NCBI RefSeq assembly: GCF_031759225.1
Contig: NZ_CP134494.1
Coordinates: 1,362,501-1,426,500 of the forward strand
DNA: 64,000 nt
From: Mesobacillus jeotgali
GTDB lineage: Bacteria > Bacillota > Bacilli > Bacillales > Cytobacillaceae
Direction of reading: 5' to 3'
Shown: piece by piece, positions 16,848 to 25,677 of the stretch
Position numbering within the stretch: position 1 is the stretch's first letter
How the letters are laid out: each line of letters begins with the position of its first letter
The notes under the pieces: model-generated
Told to the model about the DNA's origin: nothing
Databases searched by the model: none
The model's input: only the letters and a program-made list of their open reading frames with translations
Translations under genes and position numbers: made by a program

Positions 16848-18410
16848 ATGCTCAAAAATATATTATCAAACTTTGTTTTTTCTGTGTCAGCTGCGGTGAT
16901 TCTGCTGTTCGTCGTAGTTGGGGCGATTGTGCCAAAGAAGTTTGGCGCCATCGCTGGAGAGCTTTTTGGTTTTACAACTGTCAATTTTGGCTGGTTCTAC
17001 TTGCTTGCTGTATTTATCATTGTGTTGTTCTTAATAGGACTGGCTGTAAGTAAATATGGCTCCATCAGGCTTGGCGGTGAAGGAGAGCGCCCCGAGTTTT
17101 CTTTCTTTACTTGGATTGGCATGCTTTTCTCAGCCGGTTTTGGAGCCGGACTCGTTTTCTGGGGAATTGCTGAACCAATGAGCCACTTTTTCAACACCCC
17201 ATTTGCCAATATTGAAGGAGAATCAAGGAATGCAGCCAGAGTCGCAATGGGCTATTCATTCTTTCATTGGGGAGTCAGCCAATGGTCGGTTTTTGCCATT
17301 GTGGGGCTGGTAATCGGATTTCTACAATTCCGAAAGCAAAGAAATGGATTGGTGTCTACAGCTCTTGAGCCGATTACCGGCACAAAACCGGCTGTGAAAA
17401 ATACAATAGATACACTTGCTGTCGTCGCAACTGTAATGGGGATCGCAACTTCTGTCGGCCTAGGTGTCCTGCAAATGAATGGCGGCCTTAACGCTGTGTT
17501 CGGCACTGGAAACTCTATCGGCATACAAATGATCATTATTTTGGTCATTTTCATTGCCTACATGATTTCGTCATCAACCGGTCTAGATAAAGGAATTGCA
17601 ATGCTCAGTAATTTGAATCTCGGGATAGCGATTGTGCTTTTGTTATTCGTTTTGATAGCTGGTCCTACCGTTTTTATCATGGAAAGCTTTACACTGGCAA
17701 TTGGTGACTATTTCGCGAATTTCATCCAATATAGCCTGAGGCTGCAGCCCTACCAGGAAGGAACCTGGACAAGGGATTGGACGATCTTTTATTGGGCCTG
17801 GGCGATTGCCTGGTCTCCATTTGTAGGAGCCTTCGTTGCCCGTGTTTCCAAGGGAAGGACAATAAGGGAGTATATCTTTGGAGTCATGGTGATTCCGCCT
17901 GTGATTGCCTGCCTGTGGATTGCGGCTTTCGGTGGAACAGCTTTATGGAATGACCTGAATTATGATACAGGGATTGCGGCAGCAGTAAACGAAGATTTAA
18001 CATCTGCTTTATTCAAGACTTTCGAAGTTCTGCCAATGACGTCAGTTTTATCGATATTATCGATCATTTTGATTTTCACCTTCCTGGTCACATCAGCGGA
18101 TTCAGCTACCTACATCCTTGCAAGTATGACGACATCAGGGAGTTTGAATCCTCCTAGATTCGCAAAAATCGTCTGGGGATCTTTAATGGCAGCTATATCA
18201 GCCGTGCTGCTATACGCTGGCGGGCTCGAAGCATTGCAGACTGCTTCATTGATTGCTGCACTTCCATTTACTGTCTTGCTTCTGCTGCTGATGTTCGCGA
18301 TTCTTAAACTGCTGAAAAAAGAACCACTGCCGATCAGGCCTGCAGATTTAAGACGATTCCGGAGGTTAGAGAAAGCAGCTAGTAAAGAGCCAGAAAAAAA
18401 TAAAAAATGA
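16848..18410 (+). CDS. BCCT family transporter (glycine betaine/choline type)
   Basis: A 520-residue membrane transporter with about 12 helices. BCCT hallmarks are GFGAGLVFWGIAEPMSHF, the MGYSFFHWGVSQWSVFAI helix, SSSTGLDKGIAMLSNLNL, and a Trp-rich substrate-path segment (TIFYWAWAIAWSPFVGAFVARVSKGRTIREYIFG). These resemble OpuD, a sodium-coupled osmoprotectant importer. The ATG at 16848 has GGAGG a few bases upstream, so the in-frame TTG at 16800 is not used. It has its own terminator. Confidence 0.92.
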   Translation: MLKNILSNFVFSVSAAVILLFVVVGAIVPKKFGAIAGELFGFTTVNFGWFYLLAVFIIVLFLIGLAVSKYGSIRLGGEGERPEFSFFTWIGMLFSAGFGAGLVFWGIAEPMSHFFNTPFANIEGESRNAARVAMGYSFFHWGVSQWSVFAIVGLVIGFLQFRKQRNGLVSTALEPITGTKPAVKNTIDTLAVVATVMGIATSVGLGVLQMNGGLNAVFGTGNSIGIQMIIILVIFIAYMISSSTGLDKGIAMLSNLNLGIAIVLLLFVLIAGPTVFIMESFTLAIGDYFANFIQYSLRLQPYQEGTWTRDWTIFYWAWAIAWSPFVGAFVARVSKGRTIREYIFGVMVIPPVIACLWIAAFGGTALWNDLNYDTGIAAAVNEDLTSALFKTFEVLPMTSVLSILSIILIFTFLVTSADSATYILASMTTSGSLNPPRFAKIVWGSLMAAISAVLLYAGGLEALQTASLIAALPFTVLLLLLMFAILKLLKKEPLPIRPADLRRFRRLEKAASKEPEKNKK

Positions 18411-18434
18411 CCTAGTATAGGCCAACCCTTAATA

Positions 18435-18488
18435 CAGACTGTAGACAGACTCAGGTGGGAACCGGGAATGTCTACAGTCTGTTTTTAT
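18435..18488 (+). terminator. Terminator of the BCCT gene
   Basis: A 13-bp perfect stem (CAGACTGTAGACA with TGTCTACAGTCTG), a 21-nt loop and a following T5 run. Confidence 0.8.
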
Positions 18489-18498
18489 TTTGACACCA

Positions 18499-18627
18499 AT
18501 GAGCCGTAAAGGTACAAATGATGAACAAAGTTCACAAGAACAAATCGCAAAACAATCTGCCGCTTTGTGGCTGCATCCTGAGCAAGGCGAATTTTTAAAA
18601 GGGCTTCATACAAAATCACTTAAATAA
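18499..18627 (+). CDS. Possible 42-aa peptide or gene remnant
   Basis: An open frame starting MSRKGTNDEQSSQEQIAKQS and ending KGLHTKSLK, with protein-like composition. It begins 11 bases after the BCCT terminator's T-run and has no ribosome site, so it may be a fossil of a longer gene rather than a working one. Confidence 0.25.
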   Translation: MSRKGTNDEQSSQEQIAKQSAALWLHPEQGEFLKGLHTKSLK

Positions 18628-18687
18628 GTTTACCTTAAGCCGATATAATTACCATGTAACCAGCATGAAAATACAGCTAAGGGATGT

Positions 18688-20736
18688 TTGCCAAGCATGT
18701 TTATCACTCATAAACCTGAAGATATTGTTATTTTACAAGGAGAATATTCTCTGTCGATTGTATTGCTTTCGATAGTCATCGCATTTCTCGCTTCTTATAC
18801 TGCGCTTTCATTGAATGAGAGGATCAGGAAGAATGGTTTCTTCAGCAGGAATTTTTGGCTGGTCCTGGCATCCATTGCAATGGGAATGGGAATTTGGGCG
18901 ATGCATTTCATCGGAATGAGTGCTTTTAGGCTTCCGGTGTCTATGGAATATAATCTTTCAGCGACTATATTATCTATTTTTCCGGCGGTAATGGCCTCGT
19001 ACCTGGCGTTTTATATTTCAAATCGGACCAATTTAACTCGCTGGCCTAAAATACTGGCCGGTTTCATTATGGGAATCGGTATTGCTTCGATGCATTATAT
19101 CGGGATGTCAGCGATGGAAATGGAAATTGATTATGCCTATCAGCCGGTCCTTTTCATCCTATCAATCATGATTTCCATTCTTGTTTCATATGTTGCGCTA
19201 TACATCTTTACCAGCCTGCAAAAATTCATGGGTAACTTTTTTCTCAAAGCGATCACCTCCTTATTAATGGGGATAGCTGTCGCCAGCATGCATTATACTG
19301 GCATGGAGGCGGTTGTTTTTTACACAGAGGGAAATACACTTCCTTCCACAGCGCATGCACATCATATGAATGTAAAGATGCTCATTGTTTCTGTGACATT
19401 AGGAATAGGAGTGATTTTGGGACTATCAGGTCTATCTAGCCTGCTTGATCGGTATGTAGATTTCCGTTTAAATCATTTCGATGCCTTGACAGGGATGCCG
19501 AATAGACGGCAGTTCGAAAAAATGCTCAATGTCTCTTCGCCTGCAAATATAGCCATCATCCACCTACATGGACTCGAAAAATGGAATAGGAGATATGGGT
19601 ATGAAGTTGGCGATGAAGTGATTAGGGCTGTCAGCGAAACTCTTGTCAAGCTTAAGCCGGCGTATTGTATGTTGTACAGAATAGAAGGCAATCGTTTTGC
19701 CCTGGTATTAGAGAATGAACGTGACAGTGAAAAACTGATTCTTTCCATGGAAAGAATCATGGCATTTTTGAAAAAACCGTTAGTTATTAATGAAAAAAAA
19801 TTAGCTATTGATATGGTCTGTTCAGTGGCTTCTTCTGAAGGAAATGACCGTTCTGAACTCTTTGCCAATGCGATGGCAGTACTACAGCACTCTCACACTG
19901 CATTTAATCATGCAGTGATTGAATATGACCCAAATATCCATACCTTCGCCTTCGAACGGAATCTGATCCAGGACATAGACAGGGCGATGCGGGAGGATGA
20001 ACTTTTTGTTTTATATCAGCCTAAAATATGTTCCAAGACTCGGGTGGTGTTCGGGGTTGAAGCTCTGCTTCGTTGGAAGCATTCAGTACATGGTGTGATT
20101 TCACCCGGTATCTTTATACCGATTCTTGAAGAAAACGGGAAAATGCATGAAGTTACAGATTGGCTCATAGATCATGTGTGCAAGCAGATTAGCGTCTGGA
20201 ACTCACTTGAACTGCCCATTTTCAAAGTAGCAATCAATATACCGGGATCTTATTTTACCTCTCCCCATTTAATGGAAACATTGAAGCAGTGCGTATCAAA
20301 ATATGGCATCGACAGTCATTTTCTCGAGCTTGAAATTACCGAGACGAGTGTAATTGACCAGATCGAAGATGCAATAAGAGCGGTGGGTGCCTTCAAGGAA
20401 TTTGGTTTTACGGTAGCCCTGGATGATTTTGGGACAGGTGTATCTTCATTATCTTATTTAAAACGACTGCCGATTTCGACCATGAAAATCGACAAATCCT
20501 TTGTGGATGATGTACCTCAATCAGAAAAGGATTCTGCAATCATGAAAGCCATTATTAGCCTGGGACATTCATTGAAACTGAAAGTGGTGATTGAGGGAGT
20601 GGAAAACGAAGAACAAATGAAATTCCTATCCTCAAATTCCGAGAATCCAATTATCCAGGGTTATTACTACTCTAAACCGCTAGAGGCAGATGGGCTTGTT
20701 AGTTGGATTGATGATTTTAATGAGATTGCAGTCTGA
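18688..20736 (+). CDS. MHYT-GGDEF(degenerate)-EAL c-di-GMP phosphodiesterase
   Basis: A 682-residue membrane protein. Residues 1-250 hold about seven membrane helices with three MHYT motifs (AMHFIGMSAF, SMHYIGMSAM, SMHYTGMEAV), a presumed gas or redox sensor. A GGDEF domain follows, but its signature is EGNRF (residues 333-337), so it should not make c-di-GMP. The EAL domain keeps GVEALLRWKH, LEITETS and DDFGTGVSSL, so phosphodiesterase activity is expected. The start could be TTG 18688 or ATG 18697; AAGGGA at 18679 sits close to both. It is a probable breaker of c-di-GMP controlling motility or biofilm. Confidence 0.92.
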   Translation: MPSMFITHKPEDIVILQGEYSLSIVLLSIVIAFLASYTALSLNERIRKNGFFSRNFWLVLASIAMGMGIWAMHFIGMSAFRLPVSMEYNLSATILSIFPAVMASYLAFYISNRTNLTRWPKILAGFIMGIGIASMHYIGMSAMEMEIDYAYQPVLFILSIMISILVSYVALYIFTSLQKFMGNFFLKAITSLLMGIAVASMHYTGMEAVVFYTEGNTLPSTAHAHHMNVKMLIVSVTLGIGVILGLSGLSSLLDRYVDFRLNHFDALTGMPNRRQFEKMLNVSSPANIAIIHLHGLEKWNRRYGYEVGDEVIRAVSETLVKLKPAYCMLYRIEGNRFALVLENERDSEKLILSMERIMAFLKKPLVINEKKLAIDMVCSVASSEGNDRSELFANAMAVLQHSHTAFNHAVIEYDPNIHTFAFERNLIQDIDRAMREDELFVLYQPKICSKTRVVFGVEALLRWKHSVHGVISPGIFIPILEENGKMHEVTDWLIDHVCKQISVWNSLELPIFKVAINIPGSYFTSPHLMETLKQCVSKYGIDSHFLELEITETSVIDQIEDAIRAVGAFKEFGFTVALDDFGTGVSSLSYLKRLPISTMKIDKSFVDDVPQSEKDSAIMKAIISLGHSLKLKVVIEGVENEEQMKFLSSNSENPIIQGYYYSKPLEADGLVSWIDDFNEIAV

Positions 20737-20829
20737 GTAAATATTCTATGAAAGATTTAATCATTTCAAAATATACATGAGGTATCTTCATTTTTATGAC
20801 GATACAATTTAATCAAAGGAGAAAAGTAA

Positions 20830-21519
20830 ATGAATTTATCGATTTCACAAATCAAAAAGAAATCCCTTGCCACTTTAAAAGGAAAGTGGGGTCTCGGTGT
20901 CGCACTTACTTTTATAGTCTTTCTGGTTACGACGATTGTCCCCACGATTTTAGAGATTTTGTTAAGTGGTGGATTTTCTCAATGGATTAATCAAACTGAA
21001 ACTCCAGTAATTGCAGATATGGTCAATCTATTGATTTCTTTTTTATTCATCCCGCTGACGGTTGCAAGCTATTGGTTCTTTTTGAGCATTGCCCGGTGGA
21101 ATGACCCGAAAATTTCTGAAGTATTTGCGGTTTATAAAGAATGGGAGCTTTCACTTAAGCTAATCGGGACCTCCATCCTCGTTGGAATCTTTACAATTCT
21201 ATGGTCATTATTATTAATCATCCCGGGCATTATCAAAGGGCTATCCTATTCTCAAGTATTCTTCCTGCTTAGGGATAACCCGCAGCTCTCCGCTCTTGAA
21301 GCGATTACCGAAAGTAAAATCAGGATGAAAGGCTATAAGTGGAAATATTTCCTGATGAATCTCAGTTTTATCGGCTGGGCATTCATTGCTATATTTACAC
21401 TTGGAATTGGCTTCCTCTGGCTGACTCCCTACATCAGTACAGCAAATGCAACCTTCTACAATGAATTGATTGCTCCGCAAGTCCATGAAGATCAAGAGTC
21501 AACTGATTTGGAAAGCTAA
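20830..21519 (+). CDS. DUF975 family membrane protein
   Basis: A 229-residue membrane protein with about five hydrophobic segments. The N terminus MNLSISQIKKKSLATLKGKWGLGVA is the typical DUF975 opening, and the centre has SLLLIIPGIIKGLSYSQVFFLLRDNP. The start follows AAAGGAG with good spacing, and a terminator follows. The function of the family is unknown. Confidence 0.87.
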   Translation: MNLSISQIKKKSLATLKGKWGLGVALTFIVFLVTTIVPTILEILLSGGFSQWINQTETPVIADMVNLLISFLFIPLTVASYWFFLSIARWNDPKISEVFAVYKEWELSLKLIGTSILVGIFTILWSLLLIIPGIIKGLSYSQVFFLLRDNPQLSALEAITESKIRMKGYKWKYFLMNLSFIGWAFIAIFTLGIGFLWLTPYISTANATFYNELIAPQVHEDQESTDLES

Positions 21520-21522
21520 TTC

Positions 21523-21556
21523 AAAAAAGTCCAGCTAATTCAGCTGGGCTTTTTTG
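21523..21556 (+). terminator. Terminator of the DUF975 gene
   Basis: A long stem (AAAAAAGTCCAGCT with AGCTGGGCTTTTTT) 3 bp past the stop. Confidence 0.85.
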
Positions 21557-21703
21557 AATCCCCATTTATTGAGTAGTGGGCGAACTGCCATGTTTGTGTT
21601 CAATGAAAAGGAGCCTGTCCCAAAAATAAAGAATTTATTAAAGGATAATTGTGGAAGATGCCGAATAATATTAGTTCATGAAACTTCAGAAATGAGGGGA
21701 ATT

Positions 21704-22255
21704 ATGGTATTAGACAGGTCTCAACTGTTTTTAATTGATGAGAAAGAGGGTTTCGGCCCCACTTTCAGTCACCTTGTGTCAATGATGAATTACGTCCGTT
21801 CCACCACCCTGGAGGCAGTAGAAGGACTCACAATAGAGGAACTGGATTTCCTGATTCATGATGGAGCAAATTCTATTGGCATGCTGCTTGCCCACATGGC
21901 TGCAGTAGAAAGAATTTACCAGATTGTTACTTTTGAGAAAAGAGATCCAACTGCAGAAGAGGAAGAAGCCCTTGCAGCTGGCCTTGATCTTGGTGAAAAA
22001 GGAAAGGCCGCATTCAACGGATTTCCTCTGGAACATTATTTGGCTGATCTCGAGGCTGAACGGGAAGATACGTATCGCAAGTTCGGGATACTTTCTGACG
22101 ATTGGCTGTTTGAGCAGACGGATTGGTGGTGGGGCGAGCCAGGAAACAATTACTTTAAATGGTTCCACGTGTTTGAAGATGAAATTAACCACCGCGGCCA
22201 GATTAGGATGATCAAGAAGATTCATAGCTTGCAAAAAGAACATTTAGCCAAATAG
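21704..22255 (+). CDS. DinB superfamily (DUF664-like) protein
   Basis: A 183-residue four-helix DinB-type protein. Metal-ligand positions can be read as His in LLAHMAAVERIYQIV and two His in HVFEDEINHRGQIRMIKK, the usual DinB triad. The ATG at 21704 follows GAGGGGA; upstream in-frame extension to 21554 is not likely because it has no ribosome site and reads as non-family sequence. Related proteins include metal-dependent thiol transferases such as bacillithiol S-transferases; activity here is unknown. Confidence 0.82.
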   Translation: MVLDRSQLFLIDEKEGFGPTFSHLVSMMNYVRSTTLEAVEGLTIEELDFLIHDGANSIGMLLAHMAAVERIYQIVTFEKRDPTAEEEEALAAGLDLGEKGKAAFNGFPLEHYLADLEAEREDTYRKFGILSDDWLFEQTDWWWGEPGNNYFKWFHVFEDEINHRGQIRMIKKIHSLQKEHLAK

Positions 22256-22267
22256 AGTAACCAGCAG

Positions 22268-22299
22268 AATCCGTGAAGCATTCACGGATTTTTTGCGAT
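22268..22299 (+). terminator. Terminator of the DinB-like gene
   Basis: Stem AATCCGTGAA/TTCACGGATT with loop GCA and a T-run. Confidence 0.8.
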
Positions 22300-22341
22300 A
22301 TATCCATATACAGCTAATTTTCTACAAATTTTTAAAAATAT

Positions 22342-22367
22342 TGAAACTAATTTTTGTGACAATCGTA
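22342..22367 (+). promoter_or_regulatory. Sigma-W promoter of yuaF-floT
   Basis: TGAAAC (22342-22347), 16 bp, then CGTA (22364-22367): an exact match to the Bacillus sigma-W consensus. In B. subtilis the yuaFGI operon is a known sigma-W target, so the control appears conserved. Confidence 0.85.
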
Positions 22368-22433
22368 TTACATATCAAGAAATAAATGGAATAAGGGAGG
22401 GTGCTTGTTCGATTTTAGCAAGGGGTGAGTAAA

Positions 22434-22958
22434 ATGGAGCTATTTGGCATGCCATTAGAAACGATTTATTTTTACGGGTTGGTCATTTCAGGTGGTGTTA
22501 CGATCATTTATTTATTCTTTGGTGATGCCCTTGAGGGACTGACAGAAGCTATTCCTTTTGTGAATCCAACATTAATTTTTTCCTTTGTTGCGATTTTTTC
22601 AGCAGGCGGTTATTTAGGTGAGGTTTTTACAAAGCTGCACAGTGTTATGATTGCTGCTGCTTCAGCCATTATTGCTCTTATTCTAGTAACTTTGCTGAAT
22701 GTATTTGTGCTGATTCCACTATCAAATGCCGAGGAGTCTCTCGTGTATAAAGAGAGTGACTTAAGGGGGAGGGTTGGAACCGTGATCACAGGTATTCCGG
22801 TCGACGGCTATGGTGAAGTCATGATTGAGAATATCAGCGGCCGCATCTCCAAGCCGGCAGTCAGTTTTACAAAAACAGAAATACCCTATGGAAAAAAAGT
22901 ACTGATCATTGATATTGAAAACGGAGTCCTGCAAGTCAAGTTGTACGAAGAATTATAG
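22434..22958 (+). CDS. yuaF: NfeD-like flotillin partner YuaF
   Basis: A 174-residue membrane protein, the same length I recall for B. subtilis YuaF. It has about three N-terminal membrane helices (residues 10-110) followed by an NfeD-type OB-fold domain (YKESDLRGRVGTVITGIPVDGYGEVMIE). ATG 22434 follows AAGGGGTGA with good spacing; the GTG at 22425 lies inside that ribosome site. It is 23 bp upstream of floT and shares a sigma-W promoter. It is thought to help flotillin in membrane organisation and envelope stress. Confidence 0.9.
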   Translation: MELFGMPLETIYFYGLVISGGVTIIYLFFGDALEGLTEAIPFVNPTLIFSFVAIFSAGGYLGEVFTKLHSVMIAAASAIIALILVTLLNVFVLIPLSNAEESLVYKESDLRGRVGTVITGIPVDGYGEVMIENISGRISKPAVSFTKTEIPYGKKVLIIDIENGVLQVKLYEEL

Positions 22959-22981
22959 ACTTATATTTAGGGGGAAAAGGT

Positions 22982-24529
22982 ATGGATCTTATGTTTATTG
23001 TTATTGGTTTTGTTGTCTTCCTAGTTATCGCAATGGTAGCCGTCTTCATCACCAAGTATAAGACGGCGGGGCCTGACGAGGCCTTGATTGTTACGGGAAG
23101 CTTCTTGGGAAGCCGAAATGTTCATACAGATGAATCGAACAACAGAATAAAAATAATTCGTGGAGGCGGTACGTTCATCTTCCCGGTTTTCCAGCAGTCC
23201 CGCCCGCTCAGCCTGCTCTCAAGCAAGCTTGAAGTGACTACTCCTGAGGTATACACAGAACAGGGTGTGCCAGTCATGGCAGATGGAACGGCGATCATTA
23301 AAATCGGCGGATCCATTAGTGAAATTGCCACCGCTGCAGAACAATTCCTTGGAAAGTCAAAAGAAGACCGCGAGAATGAAGCGAAGGAAGTATTGGAAGG
23401 GCATTTACGTTCCATTCTAGGGTCGATGACCGTAGAAGAAATCTATAAGAACCGTGATAAGTTCTCACAGGAAGTCCAGCGAGTTGCTTCACAGGACCTT
23501 GCAAAAATGGGTCTGGTCATTGTGTCATTCACAATCAAGGATGTCCGTGATAAAAACGGGTACCTTGATTCCCTTGGTAAACCTCGTATTGCCCAGGTAA
23601 AGCGTGATGCGGATATCGCGACTGCGGATGCGGAAAAAGAAACACGCATCAAGAAGGCGGAAGCAGATAAAGAAGCGAAAAAAGCAGAATTTGAACGTGC
23701 GACTGAAATTGCCGAAGCTGAAAAAATCAACGGGTTGAAAATGGCTGAATTCCGCCGTGAGCAAGACATTGCCAAGGCACGTGCCGACCAAGCATATGAC
23801 CTGGAAAATGCCCGTGCTCAGCAGGAGGTAACAGAGCAGGAAATGCAGGTCAAGATCATCGAGCGCCAAAAGCAAATCGAGCTCGAGGAAAAAGAAATCC
23901 TCCGCCGCGAACGCCAATATGATTCTGAGGTCAAGAAGAAAGCCGATGCCGACCGTTATTCTGTTGAACAATCAGCAGCTGCGGAAAAAGCGAAGCAAAT
24001 CGCCGAGGCAGATGCGAATAAATACCGTATTGAAGCAATGGCTAAAGCAGAAGCAGAAAAAGTCCGTATGGATGGTCTTGCAAAAGCGGAAGCAGAAAGA
24101 GCGAAGGGTGAATCCGAAGCTGAGATCATCCGCCTGAAAGGTCTTGCAGAAGCAGAAGCGAAAGAAAAGATCGCCGAAGCATTCGAACAATTCGGCCAGG
24201 CTGCGATTCTCGACATGATCCTGAAAATGCTTCCTGAATACGCGAAGCAAGTTGCAGCACCACTTGGCAACATTGACAAGATCACCGTTGTCGATACTGG
24301 AGGCAGTGATTCCAATGGTGGAGCGAACAAGGTAACAGGCTATGCCACAAACCTGATGTCGACACTTCAAGAATCCCTTAAAGCATCATCCGGAATCGAC
24401 GTCAAAGAATTGATTGAAAACTTCTCAGGAAAAGCGAATGTCAGACACAGCATCGACGCTTTGACAGATGAAATTCGCGAAAACAAGCCTGAAAATAGGA
24501 TTGAAGCTGTGATAAAGCAGGAAGAATAA
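22982..24529 (+). CDS. floT: Flotillin FloT (YuaG)
   Basis: A 515-residue flotillin that scaffolds ordered membrane microdomains at the inner face of the membrane. There is an N-terminal membrane-insertion segment (residues 1-25), an SPFH domain (about 30-200, with YTEQGVPVMADGTAIIKIGGS), a long Ala/Glu/Lys-rich coiled-coil (about 215-380), and a C-terminal oligomerisation tail. The start follows AGGGGGAAAAGGT. B. subtilis has a third gene, yuaI, in this operon; it is absent here. Confidence 0.95.
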   Translation: MDLMFIVIGFVVFLVIAMVAVFITKYKTAGPDEALIVTGSFLGSRNVHTDESNNRIKIIRGGGTFIFPVFQQSRPLSLLSSKLEVTTPEVYTEQGVPVMADGTAIIKIGGSISEIATAAEQFLGKSKEDRENEAKEVLEGHLRSILGSMTVEEIYKNRDKFSQEVQRVASQDLAKMGLVIVSFTIKDVRDKNGYLDSLGKPRIAQVKRDADIATADAEKETRIKKAEADKEAKKAEFERATEIAEAEKINGLKMAEFRREQDIAKARADQAYDLENARAQQEVTEQEMQVKIIERQKQIELEEKEILRRERQYDSEVKKKADADRYSVEQSAAAEKAKQIAEADANKYRIEAMAKAEAEKVRMDGLAKAEAERAKGESEAEIIRLKGLAEAEAKEKIAEAFEQFGQAAILDMILKMLPEYAKQVAAPLGNIDKITVVDTGGSDSNGGANKVTGYATNLMSTLQESLKASSGIDVKELIENFSGKANVRHSIDALTDEIRENKPENRIEAVIKQEE

Positions 24530-24572
24530 GAGGGAAACCCGTCTGAGGTAAGTACCGATTAAAGACATAGCA

Positions 24573-24605
24573 AATGGCGTGGGAATAATCCACGCCATTT
24601 TTTGG
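24573..24605 (+). terminator. Terminator of the yuaF-floT operon
   Basis: Stem AATGGCGTGG/CCACGCCATT followed by a T-run. Confidence 0.82.
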
Positions 24606-24704
24606 CTTAAAAGCTTTAGTGAATCAATCCAAAAAGTTAACAAAAAATTCACAAAAATTAAATGAGGTTTGAATTAGAATGAACTTAAAGAAAGGAAGTG
24701 GAGT

Positions 24705-25613
24705 ATGTTACTTAAAAAAAGAAGTGAGTCGAGGGAGTTAGTAGTAATGCGCTATCTAAATATGAGAAAGGAGTTATCTGCAAAGGATAAATTTCAACTT
24801 TCCAATTTAGAAAAGGGGTATAGAGGGGAGACAGAATTCGATGTGCTGACAGAAAAACTCTCTGAGGAAAGGTATATAATAGATGATCTCCTGCTACAAG
24901 TGAATAATTCTTATTTTCAAATTGATAAGGTAATAATCTCTGGGGGATTGATCCATCTATTGGATGTGAAATATCATGAAGGTGATTTTTATCTGGAATC
25001 AGACAGATTCTACTCAGTAACCAGTGGCAAAGAATACAAAAATCCAATCATACAATTAAAGCGTAGCGAGACACTCTTTCGCCAACTGCTTCAAAACCTC
25101 AAACTAAATTACCTCGTCCAGGCTTCTGTTGTTTTCAACAACCCTGCATTCACCCTTTACCAAGCCTCAATGGACCTGCCAATCATTTTTCCAACCCAAA
25201 TTAATCGCTTTTTAAAAGAACTTAACGATACACTTTCCAAGTTGGACGAGAATCATAAAATACTCGCCCAAAAATTGCTAACATTACATCATGATAAAAA
25301 CCCGTTTACCACTCTACCTGAATATAATTATGAACAATTGGAAAAGGGAATGCACTGCAGGGCTTGTGGTTCCTTTAACACTTCTATTAAAAAACAGCAT
25401 TTAGTCTGCGGAAAGTGTGGAAATTCTGAACGTGCGGAAAATGCAATTATACAGCAAATAGAAGAATTCAAGCTTCTGTTTCCGGAAAGAAAGATAACAG
25501 CACAAAGCATCTATGAATGGTGCAACATTGATATAAATAAAAGAAGAATAACCCGAGTACTGAAGAAGTACTATAAAGCAGCCGGAAACACCTCGGATAC
25601 ATATTACGAATGA
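24705..25613 (+). CDS. NERD domain protein with C-terminal zinc ribbon
   Basis: A 302-residue protein. The NERD (nuclease-related) domain spans about 40-150, starting YRGETEFDVLTEKL, with IDKVIISGGLIHLLDVKYHEGDFY as the probable nuclease-fold core (Asp then Lys-Tyr). Near residue 220 is a four-cysteine ribbon, CRACGS...CGKCGN, followed by a C-terminal helical region that could bind DNA. The start follows AAAGGAAG. NERD proteins are suspected nucleases in DNA processing; function unproven. It is followed by repeat array B rather than a clear terminator. Confidence 0.82.
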   Translation: MLLKKRSESRELVVMRYLNMRKELSAKDKFQLSNLEKGYRGETEFDVLTEKLSEERYIIDDLLLQVNNSYFQIDKVIISGGLIHLLDVKYHEGDFYLESDRFYSVTSGKEYKNPIIQLKRSETLFRQLLQNLKLNYLVQASVVFNNPAFTLYQASMDLPIIFPTQINRFLKELNDTLSKLDENHKILAQKLLTLHHDKNPFTTLPEYNYEQLEKGMHCRACGSFNTSIKKQHLVCGKCGNSERAENAIIQQIEEFKLLFPERKITAQSIYEWCNIDINKRRITRVLKKYYKAAGNTSDTYYE

Positions 25614-25677
25614 TGGTGTTTCGTTGAATGCAGGATCATAGTGAGAAGTGCTACTTGCTTAATCGGGTGCTGGTTCG

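Noticed and set aside
21554..21703. Upstream extension of the DinB-like protein
   Set aside because: No ribosome site at 21554, the added 50 residues do not look like the family, and ATG 21704 is well placed.
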